DNA from: Streptosporangium sandarakinum
GTDB lineage: Bacteria; Actinomycetota; Actinomycetes; Streptosporangiales; Streptosporangiaceae
Length of the DNA: 64,000 nt
NCBI RefSeq assembly: GCF_013409935.1
Contig: NZ_JACCCO010000001.1
Location: 2,232,001-2,296,000, forward strand
Reading direction: 5' to 3'
In this document: positions 1-8,816 of the stretch, piece by piece
Position numbering within the stretch: the first letter of the stretch is position 1
How the letters are laid out: each line of letters starts with the position of its first letter
Made by a program: the position numbers and the translations under genes
The notes under the pieces: model-generated
Databases searched by the model: none
What the model saw: only the letters and a program-made list of their open reading frames with translations
Told to the model about the DNA's origin: nothing

Positions 1-133
1 CCACCTCGATGTCCGTCTCCGCGGCCAGCGCCATCTCCAGGCTGCGGCGGATCAACGCGTGATCGTCGACGATCAGCACGCGGATCGGGTCACCGCTCCT
101 GGCAGCGCGGGTCGTCTCATCGGATTCCGTCAC
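1..133 (-). CDS. LuxR/NarL-type response regulator, N-terminal fragment cut by window edge
   Basis: Only the first 44 codons lie in the window; the gene continues beyond base 1. The GTG at 131-133 is preceded by a purine-rich GAGGAGG Shine-Dalgarno, which decides the start. After about 14 polar residues the protein reads IRVLIVDDHALIRRSLEMA, the first beta strand and acidic pocket of a receiver domain. DDH followed by ALIRR is usual for NarL/FixJ regulators, which bind DNA through a C-terminal LuxR HTH. That half is not visible, so the output domain is inferred. A partner sensor kinase would normally lie downstream, outside the window. Confidence 0.75.
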   Translation of the reverse strand, partial: MTESDETTRAARSGDPIRVLIVDDHALIRRSLEMALAAETDIEV

Positions 134-226
134 GCCTCCTCCTCGGGGGGCCAGAGCCGTTGGACCGCCATGATTACACGGTTTCAGGTCCTCGGGGTGG
201 TCGGAGAGGATCTTCGTACGGGTTCG

Positions 227-922
227 TCAGGGTTCGACGAGCCGCAACACTCCGTAGTTGTAACCTCGCCGCCGGTAGACGACGCTCGGCAGGCCGCTCT
301 CCTTGTCCCGGAAGAGATAGAAGTCGTGGCCGACCAGCTCCATCTCCAGCAGCGCCTGGTCGATGGTCATCGGATCGGCCTTGTGGGTCTTCTCCCGGAC
401 GACGAGCGGTCCGTCGCCGTCCATCTGGATCGGGACGATCGCGCTGTCCTCGGAGAGGTCGCCGGCCTCCGCCGCGGGCTCGGGCTCGAAGCGGTACTCG
501 TCGCCGGAACCGCCGACGGTCGCGGGCTCGACACGGACCCCGGCGGGGTCGATCTCGAAGGACTCGGCGAGCGCGGCGGCGGTCAACTCGGCCACCGAAG
601 GGGGGCAATGGTTGCCGTAGTGGACCTTGCGCCGGTCGGCGAGGCGCCGGAGCCTGCCTTCGAGCTTCCCGAGCGCGATGTCGAGGGCGGAGAAACGGTC
701 GTCGGCCGAGGCCTCGGCGCGGATGGCGGGTCCCCGGGAGTGGATGGTGAGCTCGACCCGCTCCCGCGGGCCGTTGATGCGCGGGTTCGTCTCCTTGGAG
801 ACCTCCACATCGATGCGGATGAGTTTGTTGTCCAGACGCTCGATCTTGGCCAGCTTGGCGGTCACGTGGTCTCGGAACCGGTCACTCACTCCCGTGTGCC
901 GGCCCTTGACGATGATGTCCAT
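227..922 (-). CDS. hpf: ribosome hibernation-promoting factor, long form
   Basis: A 231-residue protein of long-HPF length. The N-terminal S30AE domain (about residues 1-100, starting MDIIVKGRHTGVSDRFRDHV) binds the 30S decoding region. A linker rich in acidic residues and proline follows. The C-terminal dimerisation domain (about 175-231, with HDFYLFRDKESG and YRRRGYNYG) allows 100S ribosome dimers. Together they silence and protect ribosomes in stationary phase or stress. The ATG at 920-922 was chosen over an upstream in-frame start at 970 because the S30AE fold begins there and a GGGGGG Shine-Dalgarno precedes it. The long 5' region has hairpins (see 1034-1080). hpf next to comF is also the order in mycobacteria. 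Confidence 0.93.
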   Translation of the reverse strand: MDIIVKGRHTGVSDRFRDHVTAKLAKIERLDNKLIRIDVEVSKETNPRINGPRERVELTIHSRGPAIRAEASADDRFSALDIALGKLEGRLRRLADRRKVHYGNHCPPSVAELTAAALAESFEIDPAGVRVEPATVGGSGDEYRFEPEPAAEAGDLSEDSAIVPIQMDGDGPLVVREKTHKADPMTIDQALLEMELVGHDFYLFRDKESGLPSVVYRRRGYNYGVLRLVEP

Positions 923-1440
923 GCACAGCCCCCCTTCGAAACCTCGACGGTGTTGAGCGGCGGCACCCACCCGGCCGACCTGGTCTTCGTCCCCACATCC
1001 GCCTGCTGAGGGTCTCGCAGCTCTTTGCCACTACTGCCCTTCTCTTCTGGCGAGGAACATCTGGCTCCTCGGGAAGGCAGGACTTACCTCTAAGCCGCAC
1101 CGTGATCGATCGACGAAAAGTCGTCTTACGTGGACCGTTTAGCCTGCGGCTGGCATCGGCTAGCCGGGCCGGTCTCCTCGCGGGAGCCGGTCCGGCGCAA
1201 CCACGGACCCGGGCGGGTGCCATGTTCAGACGCTATCCGCATCGCGGCCGAATGTCAGCTTGGCCCCGCCTTTGCCGGTCACTTTGCGTGATCTTAAACG
1301 CGCCCGCGCGGGTCGGGGGCGGCCGTTTCACTGAGCGGCTCCGGCACGTGCCCGCTTCTCAGCGCCCCCGGGGGGCCGCGCGGAGCCGATCCGGACAGGC
1401 GGGCACCACCACCGGACGGGACCGTTTTCCGGCCGTTACA
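923..1440. other. 518-bp intergenic region upstream of hpf
   Basis: No credible gene is seen here. It lies between the hpf start and the comF stop, both on the minus strand, so it should hold the hpf promoter and 5' leader. Visible structure: the stem-loop at 1034-1080, a short hairpin gacga/tcgtc at 1112-1125, and a GC hairpin near 1168-1190 that could end comF transcripts. I cannot assign -35/-10 boxes with confidence. Confidence 0.6.
1034..1080 (-). promoter_or_regulatory. stem-loop in the probable hpf leader
   Basis: Nested inverted repeats: outer arms ctgcc (1034-1038) and ggcag (1076-1080), inner arms cgagga (1051-1056) and tcctcg (1066-1071). They lie about 110-160 nt upstream of the hpf ATG. 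On the minus strand this would fold in the 5' UTR if transcription starts upstream. Function unknown; it may simply be a terminator for upstream transcripts. Confidence 0.35.
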
Positions 1441-2145
1441 TTACTTACGGTGATGGTTTCGAAATCCGCCCTCTCGGCGTGTCGCGGCGACCGTGGCGGC
1501 CAGCGGGACCTCCGTGCCCGCCTCGCGCAACGCCCGGGCCGCCTCGGCGAGCGTCGCGCCGGTGGTGAGGACGTCGTCCACCAGCACGACGGCCCCTCTC
1601 CCGGCCCAGAAGCCGAGCCGGGCGCGGTTGTGGCCCGCGACGACCCGGAAGGCCCCGGCGAGGTTCTCGGCGCGCCGGGGGGCGCTCAGGCCCGCCTGGT
1701 CGGCGACCCTGCGGCGCTGGGTGAGGACCCGGGCGACGGTCGCCGGCCATCCCGCCGCGCGGAGGTATCCGGCTGCCAGCTCGGCGAGCCCGGTCACCGG
1801 GTCGTGCCCGCGCCGCCGCAGCGCGGGACGGGCGCTGGGCACCGGGACGAGGATGACGGGCCGCTCACCCGCCGCCGCGGCCACCGTCAGCGCCAGGGCG
1901 CCGGCCAGCGGGTGGGCGAGCGCCGTACGGCCGTGTTCCTTGTAGGCGAGGATCGCCCGCCGCGGGCCGCCGGCGTACTCGGCGGCCGACCAGCACTCGG
2001 GCAGGCCGGGCGGGCAGGGGGAGGGCATCCGGCGCGCGGGCTCGCCGTGCAGCTCCGCCGTACAGCGGGGGCAGACGAGGGCGCCTGGGGCGTCACACCC
2101 GGCGCAGCGCGGCGGCAGGACCAGATCGAGCAGAACGGTCGACAC
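1441..2145 (-). CDS. comF: ComF-family phosphoribosyltransferase-like protein
   Basis: A 234-residue protein with the ComF layout. An N-terminal four-cysteine zinc-finger-like module has C14xxC17 and C25xxC28. A PRTase domain follows with the PRPP loop VVLVDDVLTTGAT near residue 195 and the family segment VPVPSARPALRRRGHD near 102. In naturally competent bacteria ComF acts at the inner face of DNA uptake; in actinomycetes its role is not established. The GTG at 2143-2145 is the first start before the zinc module. The stop lies 56 bp beyond the 3' end of lpqB in the direction of transcription, so it is probably read from the mtrA operon. Confidence 0.88.
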   Translation of the reverse strand: MSTVLLDLVLPPRCAGCDAPGALVCPRCTAELHGEPARRMPSPCPPGLPECWSAAEYAGGPRRAILAYKEHGRTALAHPLAGALALTVAAAAGERPVILVPVPSARPALRRRGHDPVTGLAELAAGYLRAAGWPATVARVLTQRRRVADQAGLSAPRRAENLAGAFRVVAGHNRARLGFWAGRGAVVLVDDVLTTGATLAEAARALREAGTEVPLAATVAATRREGGFRNHHRK

Positions 2146-2201
2146 GTGCCCACGGTTTCACGCGCCACCGACAGAAACGCCCGTGAGCACGCGCCATCGG
2201 C

Positions 2202-4037
2202 TCAGCCCAGCGGGTAGGCGGGATAGGAGGGACCGTCCTTGGTGAAGGAGGTGGAGCCGTTCTCGTTCTTGACCACGGCCTCCCACTGGGCCGAGTTGCG
2301 GTTCCAGGACAGCAGCTGCCAGTTGCCGTCGTCGTCCTTCGCCCCGGCCAGCAGGGATCCGTTCAGCGCGGTGATGCTCTGGATCTGCGGGTTGGACGGC
2401 AACTGCTTGGGCTCGGCGACGACGGACGCCTCCAGCAGCTCGGACTTGCCGGTGAGCACGTAGAGGGTCGTGCCGTCCTTCCAGGCGATGTCCTTGACGG
2501 TCTGGTTCGGCTCGACGTTCACCACCGGGTGCAGATTGGTGATCTTGGTGGCGGCCCCCTGGCCGGTGACCGTGCCGATCTTCACCTCCTCCTCGGTGCC
2601 GCTCCGCACCACCGCCGCGACGTGCACCCCGTCGCGGGCGATCCGGAGCGCCTCGACGCGGACCGTCTCCAGGTCGGGGGCGGAGACGTCGTACTGCTTC
2701 CTGCCGTCGTGCCGCAGCACCTTCGAGGTGTGGTCGTCGAGCCGGTCGACGGTCCACAGGGTGTGGTAGCGGTCCCAGGAGGGCGGGGTCAGGGAGGTGC
2801 CGGCGATCCAGGGCCGCCACTGGCCGCCGGGGGTCATCTGGGTGACCGCGATCTCCCGCTCGCCGGCCGACAGCGCCGCCACCTGCCACTGGTCGCTGAT
2901 CGCCGGACGGGTGCGGGCGCCGTCATTCTCCCCCGCCTGGCCCGGCACCGGCTGGCCGACGTTGTCCCGGCCCAGCGTGCGCAGCGCGCCGTCGGCGAGG
3001 AAGTAGGGGTGGACGTCGCCGGGGGTCATCCAGGTGTCGAAGTCGATGTGCTCCTGGGCGTCGATCGGCAGCAGGCTGTCGGAGTAGTACGGCTCGCCCT
3101 TCACCCGCACCTCGAAGTCCCAGCCGCCCCTGGTCAGCTCGGCGAGCGTCCCGGCGATCTGGGCCGACATCGGGCCGATCAGGTCGGAGTCGACCGGCTT
3201 GGACAGGTTGATGACCACGCGGTCGTCCTGGGTGTCGACGCCGAGGAGCTGCGTGCCGGGCTTGAAGGCGGTGTTCACCGCGCCCTTGAGCAGGCTGCTC
3301 GGCCCCTTCAGCAGCCGCTGGACGATCGTCTTGGCGAAGTTGGCGGTGGGGTCGATCGGCACGCGGACCTGGTCGACCACCAGCCCCTTCCACGCCGAGT
3401 CCAGGAAATACAGGTTCGCCTTGAGGTAGGCGCGCTCGACGTCGGCCTCCGACAGCAGCAGCCCGTCGGGCGCCGCGTTGATCCGCCACCCGCTCGGCCC
3501 CTTGACCAGGCTGAACGGCTCGTTCAGCGGGCCGCCGGTCGGCCGGTAGCGGCCGTCCTGGTCGATGATCGCGGTGAGGGTCCCCTTCAGGACGACCCGG
3601 GCGGTGCCGTCGCCCTGCTCGGGCGGGGGCTGGACCTCGCCCTGCTTGTAGACCGTCACCCCGCTCTGCGGGTCCCACTTGCGGGCGAAGTCGTCGGTGA
3701 GGTACCTGCGCGCGATGCCGCGGTCGCGGTCGTCGACGCTGGCCATCGCGGCGCGGAACCCGGCGACGACCTGCTCGGGCGTCCAGCCGGCCTCCGGAGG
3801 CACGGCGATGACCCGCGCGTACGGGTCGCCCAGCGGGTTGCCCTTGCGCACGTCGTCCACGACGGCCGACCGGCCCCCGACCGGGATGACCGAGCAGGCG
3901 GCGGAGACACAGCTCAGCGCCATGACCAGGCTCACCGCGCCCACGCGCCGCCCGGTGCGGGTCAGCCGCCGGGCCCTGGCCGTCCGCCCGGAGGGGGCGG
4001 GCCGTTCCGTTCCGTGGACCACGGTCTCAGTCCGCAT
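2202..4037 (-). CDS. lpqB: lipoprotein LpqB, accessory of the MtrAB two-component system
   Basis: A 611-residue exported lipoprotein: a long positively charged N-region (about 31 residues), a hydrophobic stretch, and lipobox VSAAC with Cys48 as lipidation site. The middle (about 200-330) fits a GerMN domain; the C-terminal half (about 350-611) is beta-rich and propeller-like, as in LpqB. In mycobacteria LpqB binds the extracellular part of MtrB and tunes MtrA phosphorylation, affecting cell division and wall homeostasis. The ATG at 4035-4037 overlaps the mtrB stop by 11 bp, so the two are translationally coupled. The long N-region before the signal is unusual, but no later start would leave a usable signal peptide. 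Confidence 0.93.
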   Translation of the reverse strand: MRTETVVHGTERPAPSGRTARARRLTRTGRRVGAVSLVMALSCVSAACSVIPVGGRSAVVDDVRKGNPLGDPYARVIAVPPEAGWTPEQVVAGFRAAMASVDDRDRGIARRYLTDDFARKWDPQSGVTVYKQGEVQPPPEQGDGTARVVLKGTLTAIIDQDGRYRPTGGPLNEPFSLVKGPSGWRINAAPDGLLLSEADVERAYLKANLYFLDSAWKGLVVDQVRVPIDPTANFAKTIVQRLLKGPSSLLKGAVNTAFKPGTQLLGVDTQDDRVVINLSKPVDSDLIGPMSAQIAGTLAELTRGGWDFEVRVKGEPYYSDSLLPIDAQEHIDFDTWMTPGDVHPYFLADGALRTLGRDNVGQPVPGQAGENDGARTRPAISDQWQVAALSAGEREIAVTQMTPGGQWRPWIAGTSLTPPSWDRYHTLWTVDRLDDHTSKVLRHDGRKQYDVSAPDLETVRVEALRIARDGVHVAAVVRSGTEEEVKIGTVTGQGAATKITNLHPVVNVEPNQTVKDIAWKDGTTLYVLTGKSELLEASVVAEPKQLPSNPQIQSITALNGSLLAGAKDDDGNWQLLSWNRNSAQWEAVVKNENGSTSFTKDGPSYPAYPLG

Positions 4038-5760
4038 CGCGTCCCCCGTCGGCCGTCGCCGGCGACAGCACCGGCGTCATGTGCGCCCGCCACGTCCGGC
4101 GCATCTCCACCTCCGGCGGGACCAGCGGCAGCGGCGACCCGCGCAGCGGCGACCCGGCCGTCCTGGGCAGCGACAGCCGGAACTGCGATCCCTCGCCCGG
4201 CGCGCCCCACGCCTGGAGCCAGCCGCCGTGCAGCATCGCGTCCTCGCGGGAGATCGCCAGCCCCAGGCCGGTGCCGCCGATCGTGCGCGCCCGCGAGGGG
4301 TCGGCCCGCCAGAAGCGGTCGAAGACCATGTTCTCCTCGCCCGGCTTCAGGCCCACGCCGTGGTCGCGCACGGCCACCGCCACCGCGTCGCGGTCGGCGC
4401 CGACCGTGACGATGATGTCGCGGCCCTCACCGTGCTCGATCGCGTTGAACAGCAGGTTGCGCAGGACGCGCTCGACCCGCCGGCGGTCCATCTCCGCCAT
4501 GCAGGGCTCTCCGGGCAGCCGCAGGTCGAAGCGGGTGGAGTGGCGCTCGGCCAGTGCCTCGGAGTCGGCGACGGCGCTCAGCACCACGTCTCTGACGTCG
4601 ACCGGCTCGATGTCCAGCTCGGCCGCGCCCGCGTCGTAGCGGCTGATCTCCAGCAGGTCGGCGAGCATCGTCTCGAACCGGTTGAGCTGGTTCTGCATCA
4701 GCTCGGCCGACCGGGCGACCATCGGGTCGAAGTCCTCCCGGGCGTCGTAGAGCAGGTCGGCGGCCATCCGCACGGTGGTCAGCGGGGTGCGCAGCTCGTG
4801 TGAGACGTCGGAGACGAACTGCCGCTGCACCTGCGACAGCTCCTCCAGCTGGTGGATCTTCAGCGCCAGGTTGGCGGCCATCTCGTTGAAGGAGGCGGCC
4901 AGCCGGGCCAGGTCGTCCTCGCCGCGGACCTTGAGCCGCTCGTCCAGGCGGCCGGCGGCCAGCCGTTCGGCGGCCTGGCGGGCCAGCCGTACCGGGATGA
5001 CCACCTGGCGGGTGACCAGGGAGGCGATGGCGGCCAGCAGGAGCACCAGGGCGACCCCGACCAGGATGAGCATCCGCAGGACCGAGGTGAGGGTCTTCTC
5101 CTCCTGGTCCAGCGGGACGAGGTGGTAGATCTCGTAGCCGCTGTCCAGGGGCGTGCCGGAGGTGTCGAGGCGGGTGCCGAGGATCATGCCGGGCCGCGAG
5201 TCGCCGCCCTCGTAGTACAGCCTGCCGTAGTAGGTGGTGACCTCCTCGGGCTGCTTCTTCAGCACGTCGGCGCGGAGCCTCTCGGGGATGCTCACCGGGT
5301 CGATGTTGGTGGTGACGTAGAACTCGCCGGGCCGGTTGTCGTTGCGGATGACCACCGAGTAGCGGGGTACGGCGCCGGCCCGGCCCGCCAGCGCCACGAT
5401 CGCCTGGCCGAGCGGGCTGTCCCCGCCCGCCTGGAGCGCCCCCACCATGTCGGCCTGCTGCTTGGACGTCTCGCCGCCGGGCTGGTTCTTCAGGTAGCCC
5501 AGCACGGCCTTCCGGTCGGCCTGCGCCTCGCTCCTGGCCGCGCGCTCCCGGGACTCCAGCGTGGTCGCGACGATCTGCTGCATGAGGAAGACCCCCAGTA
5601 CGGCGACCACCGCGATGGAGATCACCATCGTGCTGGTGACCACGCGGAGCTGGAGGGAACGCCAGAAGACACGGCGCACCCAGCCGGCCAGCCATCGGGC
5701 CCGGCGGCGGAGTCCCCGCGCCACCCGGCGCGGGGTTCGGAGGCGCTTACTGGAGGGCAT
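4027..5760 (-). CDS. mtrB: sensor histidine kinase MtrB
   Basis: A 577-residue membrane kinase. An Arg-rich cytoplasmic N-terminus is followed by TM1 (about 39-60), an extracellular sensor (61-226), TM2 (about 229-250), a HAMP linker, then a HisKA domain with FVSDVSHELRTPLTTVRM and His321 as phosphoacceptor. An HATPase domain with N, G1 (DHGVG) and G2 (GGTGLGL) boxes completes it. It would phosphorylate MtrA in response to envelope or division state. It starts 31 bp after the mtrA stop and overlaps lpqB, forming the standard mtrA-mtrB-lpqB operon. No strong Shine-Dalgarno precedes the ATG, so translation may depend on coupling. Confidence 0.95.
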   Translation of the reverse strand: MPSSKRLRTPRRVARGLRRRARWLAGWVRRVFWRSLQLRVVTSTMVISIAVVAVLGVFLMQQIVATTLESRERAARSEAQADRKAVLGYLKNQPGGETSKQQADMVGALQAGGDSPLGQAIVALAGRAGAVPRYSVVIRNDNRPGEFYVTTNIDPVSIPERLRADVLKKQPEEVTTYYGRLYYEGGDSRPGMILGTRLDTSGTPLDSGYEIYHLVPLDQEEKTLTSVLRMLILVGVALVLLLAAIASLVTRQVVIPVRLARQAAERLAAGRLDERLKVRGEDDLARLAASFNEMAANLALKIHQLEELSQVQRQFVSDVSHELRTPLTTVRMAADLLYDAREDFDPMVARSAELMQNQLNRFETMLADLLEISRYDAGAAELDIEPVDVRDVVLSAVADSEALAERHSTRFDLRLPGEPCMAEMDRRRVERVLRNLLFNAIEHGEGRDIIVTVGADRDAVAVAVRDHGVGLKPGEENMVFDRFWRADPSRARTIGGTGLGLAISREDAMLHGGWLQAWGAPGEGSQFRLSLPRTAGSPLRGSPLPLVPPEVEMRRTWRAHMTPVLSPATADGGRDAD

Positions 5761-5791
5761 GTCGGGATCCCGGGGAGACCGCGACGGGTCT

Positions 5792-6469
5792 TCAGGCAGG
5801 GCCGGCCTTGTAGCCCACCCCGCGGACCGTCACCACGATCTCCGGGTGCTCGGGGTCCTTCTCGATCTTCGCCCGGAGCCGCTGGACGTGCACGTTGACC
5901 AGGCGGGTGTCGGCCGCGTGGCGGTAGCCCCACACCTGCTCCAGCAGGACCTCGCGGGTGAAGACCTGGCGCGGCTTGCGGGCCAGCGCGACGAGCAGGT
6001 CGAACTCCAGCGGCGTGAGGTTTATCGTCTCCTCGCCGCGCTTGACCGAGTGGCCCGCCACGTCGATGGTGATGTCACCGATCTGCAGGATCTCCGGCGT
6101 CGGCTCGTCGGTGCGGCGCAGCCGGGCGCGGACCCGGGCCACCAGCTCCTTGGGCTTGAACGGCTTGACGATGTAGTCGTCGGCCCCGGACTCCAGGCCG
6201 AGCACCACGTCGATGGTGTCGCTCTTGGCCGTCAGCATGACGATCGGCACGCCGGACTCGGCGCGGATGCGGCGGCAGACGTCGATGCCGTCGGCCCCCG
6301 GCAGCATCAGATCGAGCAGGACGAGATCCGGCCGGGTGTCACGGAACGCGTCGAGCGCCTTGTCGCCGTCGGAAACGAAGGAGGGCTCGAAGCCCTCTCC
6401 CCGTAGGACGATGCCGAGCATCTCGGCGAGAGCGGCGTCGTCGTCGACGACCAGCACGCGTCCTTTCAT
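5792..6469 (-). CDS. mtrA: response regulator MtrA
   Basis: A 225-residue OmpR/PhoB-family regulator. The receiver domain (1-120) has the acidic pocket D9-D10-D11, the phosphoacceptor Asp53 in LLDLMLPGADG and the conserved Lys in KPF near 103. The C-terminal winged helix (about 130-225) has the recognition region REVLLEQVWGYRHAADTRLV. MtrA controls replication, division, wall hydrolases and, in streptomycetes, development and antibiotic genes. The ATG is preceded by GAGGGG. First gene of mtrA-mtrB-lpqB; a direct repeat at 6516-6532 in its promoter region may be an autoregulatory site. Confidence 0.96.
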   Translation of the reverse strand: MKGRVLVVDDDAALAEMLGIVLRGEGFEPSFVSDGDKALDAFRDTRPDLVLLDLMLPGADGIDVCRRIRAESGVPIVMLTAKSDTIDVVLGLESGADDYIVKPFKPKELVARVRARLRRTDEPTPEILQIGDITIDVAGHSVKRGEETINLTPLEFDLLVALARKPRQVFTREVLLEQVWGYRHAADTRLVNVHVQRLRAKIEKDPEHPEIVVTVRGVGYKAGPA

Positions 6470-6822
6470 GGCCCCTCATTCGTTACGCCGTCTGGGAGTT
6501 TTGGGGTGAATGCACGGTTACCGAAGATTACCCTTGCCTGACCAGTGGGTGGCACAGGCGCTGACGTCAAGCATTCGGAAGGCGAATTTTAGGCCCACGC
6601 ACGGCAAAGCCATGGCCCAGCCCCCGTGTCACCCCCTCCGTTCCCGGCCACCCCGGACGCCAAGCGGAGGTGGCGACATTCCCAGTCTGGAGTAAAGAAC
6701 CCGGTCTCGGCCATCCCTGCGGCGTCCCGGTTGCCCGCGATCCGGCCGATCCGGCCGCCGGAAACCGGGATCCGTCGTCCCGCCCATCACAATCGGCACC
6801 CACGACATGCCAGGATTGGGAT
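6470..6822. other. 353-bp divergent intergenic region, mtrA and membrane-protein operon
   Basis: No gene is seen. The region separates mtrA (minus) from the plus-strand operon starting at 6823, so it must hold at least two promoters. The half near mtrA is relatively AT-rich (6481-6600) and contains a 10-bp-phased ttacc direct repeat; the other half is ordinary GC-rich sequence. Confidence 0.6.
6516..6532. promoter_or_regulatory. candidate MtrA binding site (10-bp-phased direct repeat)
   Basis: The heptamers ggttacc (6516-6522) and gattacc (6526-6532) repeat with exactly one helical turn between them, 47-63 bp upstream of the mtrA start; a third ttac is at 6483. OmpR-family regulators bind such tandem direct repeats. 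That the ligand is MtrA itself is inference. Confidence 0.4.
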
Positions 6823-8130
6823 ATGTCAGACGGTCACGGTCCCGCTCCCGACACGCCCTCCGGCTGGGCGGCCCACCAGCCCCCGCCCTACCAGGGAGCC
6901 CCGGGATCGCCGTGGACCGCGCCCGGGCCGCCGCCCGCCCCCCACCCCGGACCCGGCCAGAACGGCTCCGCGCCGTACGGCGGGCCGCCCCACCCCGGCG
7001 GGCCGTACGTCCCCGGCCCGGGACCCCAGGCGCCGTACGGCCCGGGACCGCAGCCGCCGTACGGCCACCGCCCGCCGCCGCCCGCGCTGCGGCCCGGGAT
7101 CATCCCGCTGCGCCCACTCGGCCTCGGCGACATCCTCGACGGCGCGATCAGGCTGATCCGCTCCAACCCCAAGACCGTCCTGGGCCTTTCGGCGATCGCC
7201 GCGGTGCTCGGCGCGATCCCCACCGCGATCGGCCAGGCGGTCATCTTCGGCCAGGTCGGCGCGGCCGTGAACGACCCCTCCGCGCTGGACGGCGTCGGGG
7301 AGACCGGCTTCCTCGGCCAGTACGGCGACGTACTGGTCTCCTCCGCCGTGGAGTTCGTCGTGGTGACGCTGCTCACCGGCGTGCTGACCCGGATCCTGGG
7401 CCGGGCCGTCTTCGGCGGCCGGACGACCGCGGGCGAGGCGTGGCGGATGTCCCGCGGCCGCATGCCCGCGCTGTTCGGGCTGGTGGCGCTCAACGCGCTG
7501 CTCCTGCTCGTGCCGGTGGTCGCGATCGCGGTGGTGGTCGTGGCGCTGGCGGGCGCCGGGGCCGGCCCCGGGACGGCGGTCGCGGCGGGGGCGCTGGCGG
7601 TGCTCGGCTACATCGCCTACGCCGCGTTCGTCTCCACCCGCCTGGCGCTCGCCGCGCCCGCCGCGGTGCTGGAGCGGCGCGGGGTCCTCGACTCCATGCG
7701 CAGGTCCTGGCGGCTGGTGAACGGCGGCTTCTGGCGGACCCTCGGCATCCTGATCCTCACCAGGATCATCACCTTCCTGATCACCTTCGTGGTCGCCGTC
7801 CCCTTCACCTTCGCCGCCGCCCTCATCAGCGTCGGAGGCCAGGGTTCGACCGGCGCGCAGATCGCCACGGCGGTCCTGATCGCGGTCGGCGGCACCGTCG
7901 GCGCGATGATCACCTATCCGTTCCTGGCCGGGGTCAACGGCCTGCTCTACGCCGACCGGCGGATGCGTTCGGAGGCGTTCGACCTCGTGCTGCAGACCGC
8001 CGCGATCGAACAGCGGCGCCAGGGCTGGGTGCACGCGTCGGCCGACGACCTGTGGCTGCCGTCCGCCACGCCCGGCGCGCCGGGCCCGTACCCGCAGGCC
8101 GGGCGGGGAGCTTCGTGGCCCCACTCCTGA
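6823..8130 (+). CDS. polytopic membrane protein with Pro/Gly-rich N-terminus
   Basis: A 435-residue protein. Residues 1-90 are disordered and rich in Pro, Gly and Tyr, with repeated PYG. From LRPLGLGDILDGAIRLIRSNP onward there are about six hydrophobic segments. This resembles the membrane domain found with glycerophosphodiester phosphodiesterases and in actinobacterial DUF7544-like proteins. No catalytic residues are visible. The ATG at 6823 has AGGA seven bases upstream; an earlier in-frame start at 6670 would add a low-complexity leader without an SD. It begins the operon with DUF4129, DUF4350, MoxR and DUF58 and overlaps the next gene by 16 bp. Function unknown; it may be an envelope platform for the MoxR system. 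Confidence 0.8.
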   Translation: MSDGHGPAPDTPSGWAAHQPPPYQGAPGSPWTAPGPPPAPHPGPGQNGSAPYGGPPHPGGPYVPGPGPQAPYGPGPQPPYGHRPPPPALRPGIIPLRPLGLGDILDGAIRLIRSNPKTVLGLSAIAAVLGAIPTAIGQAVIFGQVGAAVNDPSALDGVGETGFLGQYGDVLVSSAVEFVVVTLLTGVLTRILGRAVFGGRTTAGEAWRMSRGRMPALFGLVALNALLLLVPVVAIAVVVVALAGAGAGPGTAVAAGALAVLGYIAYAAFVSTRLALAAPAAVLERRGVLDSMRRSWRLVNGGFWRTLGILILTRIITFLITFVVAVPFTFAAALISVGGQGSTGAQIATAVLIAVGGTVGAMITYPFLAGVNGLLYADRRMRSEAFDLVLQTAAIEQRRQGWVHASADDLWLPSATPGAPGPYPQAGRGASWPHS

Positions 8131-8816
8131 CCTTCCTGACCCTCGCGGGCCTCGGCGCACCGGTCGACGTCGGCCGTGACGAGGCCCGCCGCGAGGCGGC
8201 CCGCGAGCTGCTCCGGGCCGGGTACGCCAGGGAGTCGGTGTTCGACCGCGCCGTCCGGGCGGTGAACCAGTTCATCGGCGACCTCACCGACCAGGACTCC
8301 CTCGGGACCGTGGGGAGCGTGACCGTCCGGGTGGTGCTCGTCGCCCTCGTGGTCGCCGCGGTCGTCGCGCTGACCGTGGTCGCGCGGCGGACGGCCGGGG
8401 GCCGCGCCGCCCGCCGCGAGGAGGTCTTCGGCGACGGCCGGCGCACCGCGGCCGAGCACCGCGCCGCCGCCGAGCGACTGGCCGCCGAGGGCGCCTGGGC
8501 CGAGGCGGTCCGCGAGCGGCTGCGGGCCGTCGCCCGCGACCTGGAGGACCGCGCGATCGTCGATCCCGTCCCGGGCCGCACCGCCGCCGAACTGGCCGCC
8601 GAGGCCGGCCGCGCGCTGCCCGGCCTGGCCGCCGGGCTCGCCGCCGCGGCCCGGATCTTCGACGACGTGACGTACGGCGAGGCCCCGGGCACCGCCGGGG
8701 CGTACGAGACGCTGCGCGACCTCGACGAGCGGCTCCGCGCGGCGCGCCCGGCGGACGTGGCCCCCGCCCCGGCGCACCCGGCCGGCGGCGCGGGCGCGTG
8801 GGGAGGACCCCGATGA
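8115..8816 (+). CDS. DUF4129 domain membrane protein
   Basis: A 233-residue protein: a short hydrophobic N-terminus, an extracytoplasmic segment with REAARELLRAGYA, one transmembrane helix near residues 72-95 (VVLVALVVAAVVALTVVARR), then a cytoplasmic helical domain with AEAVRERLRAVARDLEDR and PGRTAAELA, typical of DUF4129. DUF4129 proteins accompany MoxR ATPases and transglutaminase or DUF58 proteins. The GTG at 8115 was chosen for a GGGGAG motif upstream and because the first usable segment starts there. It overlaps the previous gene by 16 bp and ends in an ATGA overlap with the next. Confidence 0.82.
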   Translation: MAPLLTFLTLAGLGAPVDVGRDEARREAARELLRAGYARESVFDRAVRAVNQFIGDLTDQDSLGTVGSVTVRVVLVALVVAAVVALTVVARRTAGGRAARREEVFGDGRRTAAEHRAAAERLAAEGAWAEAVRERLRAVARDLEDRAIVDPVPGRTAAELAAEAGRALPGLAAGLAAAARIFDDVTYGEAPGTAGAYETLRDLDERLRAARPADVAPAPAHPAGGAGAWGGPR

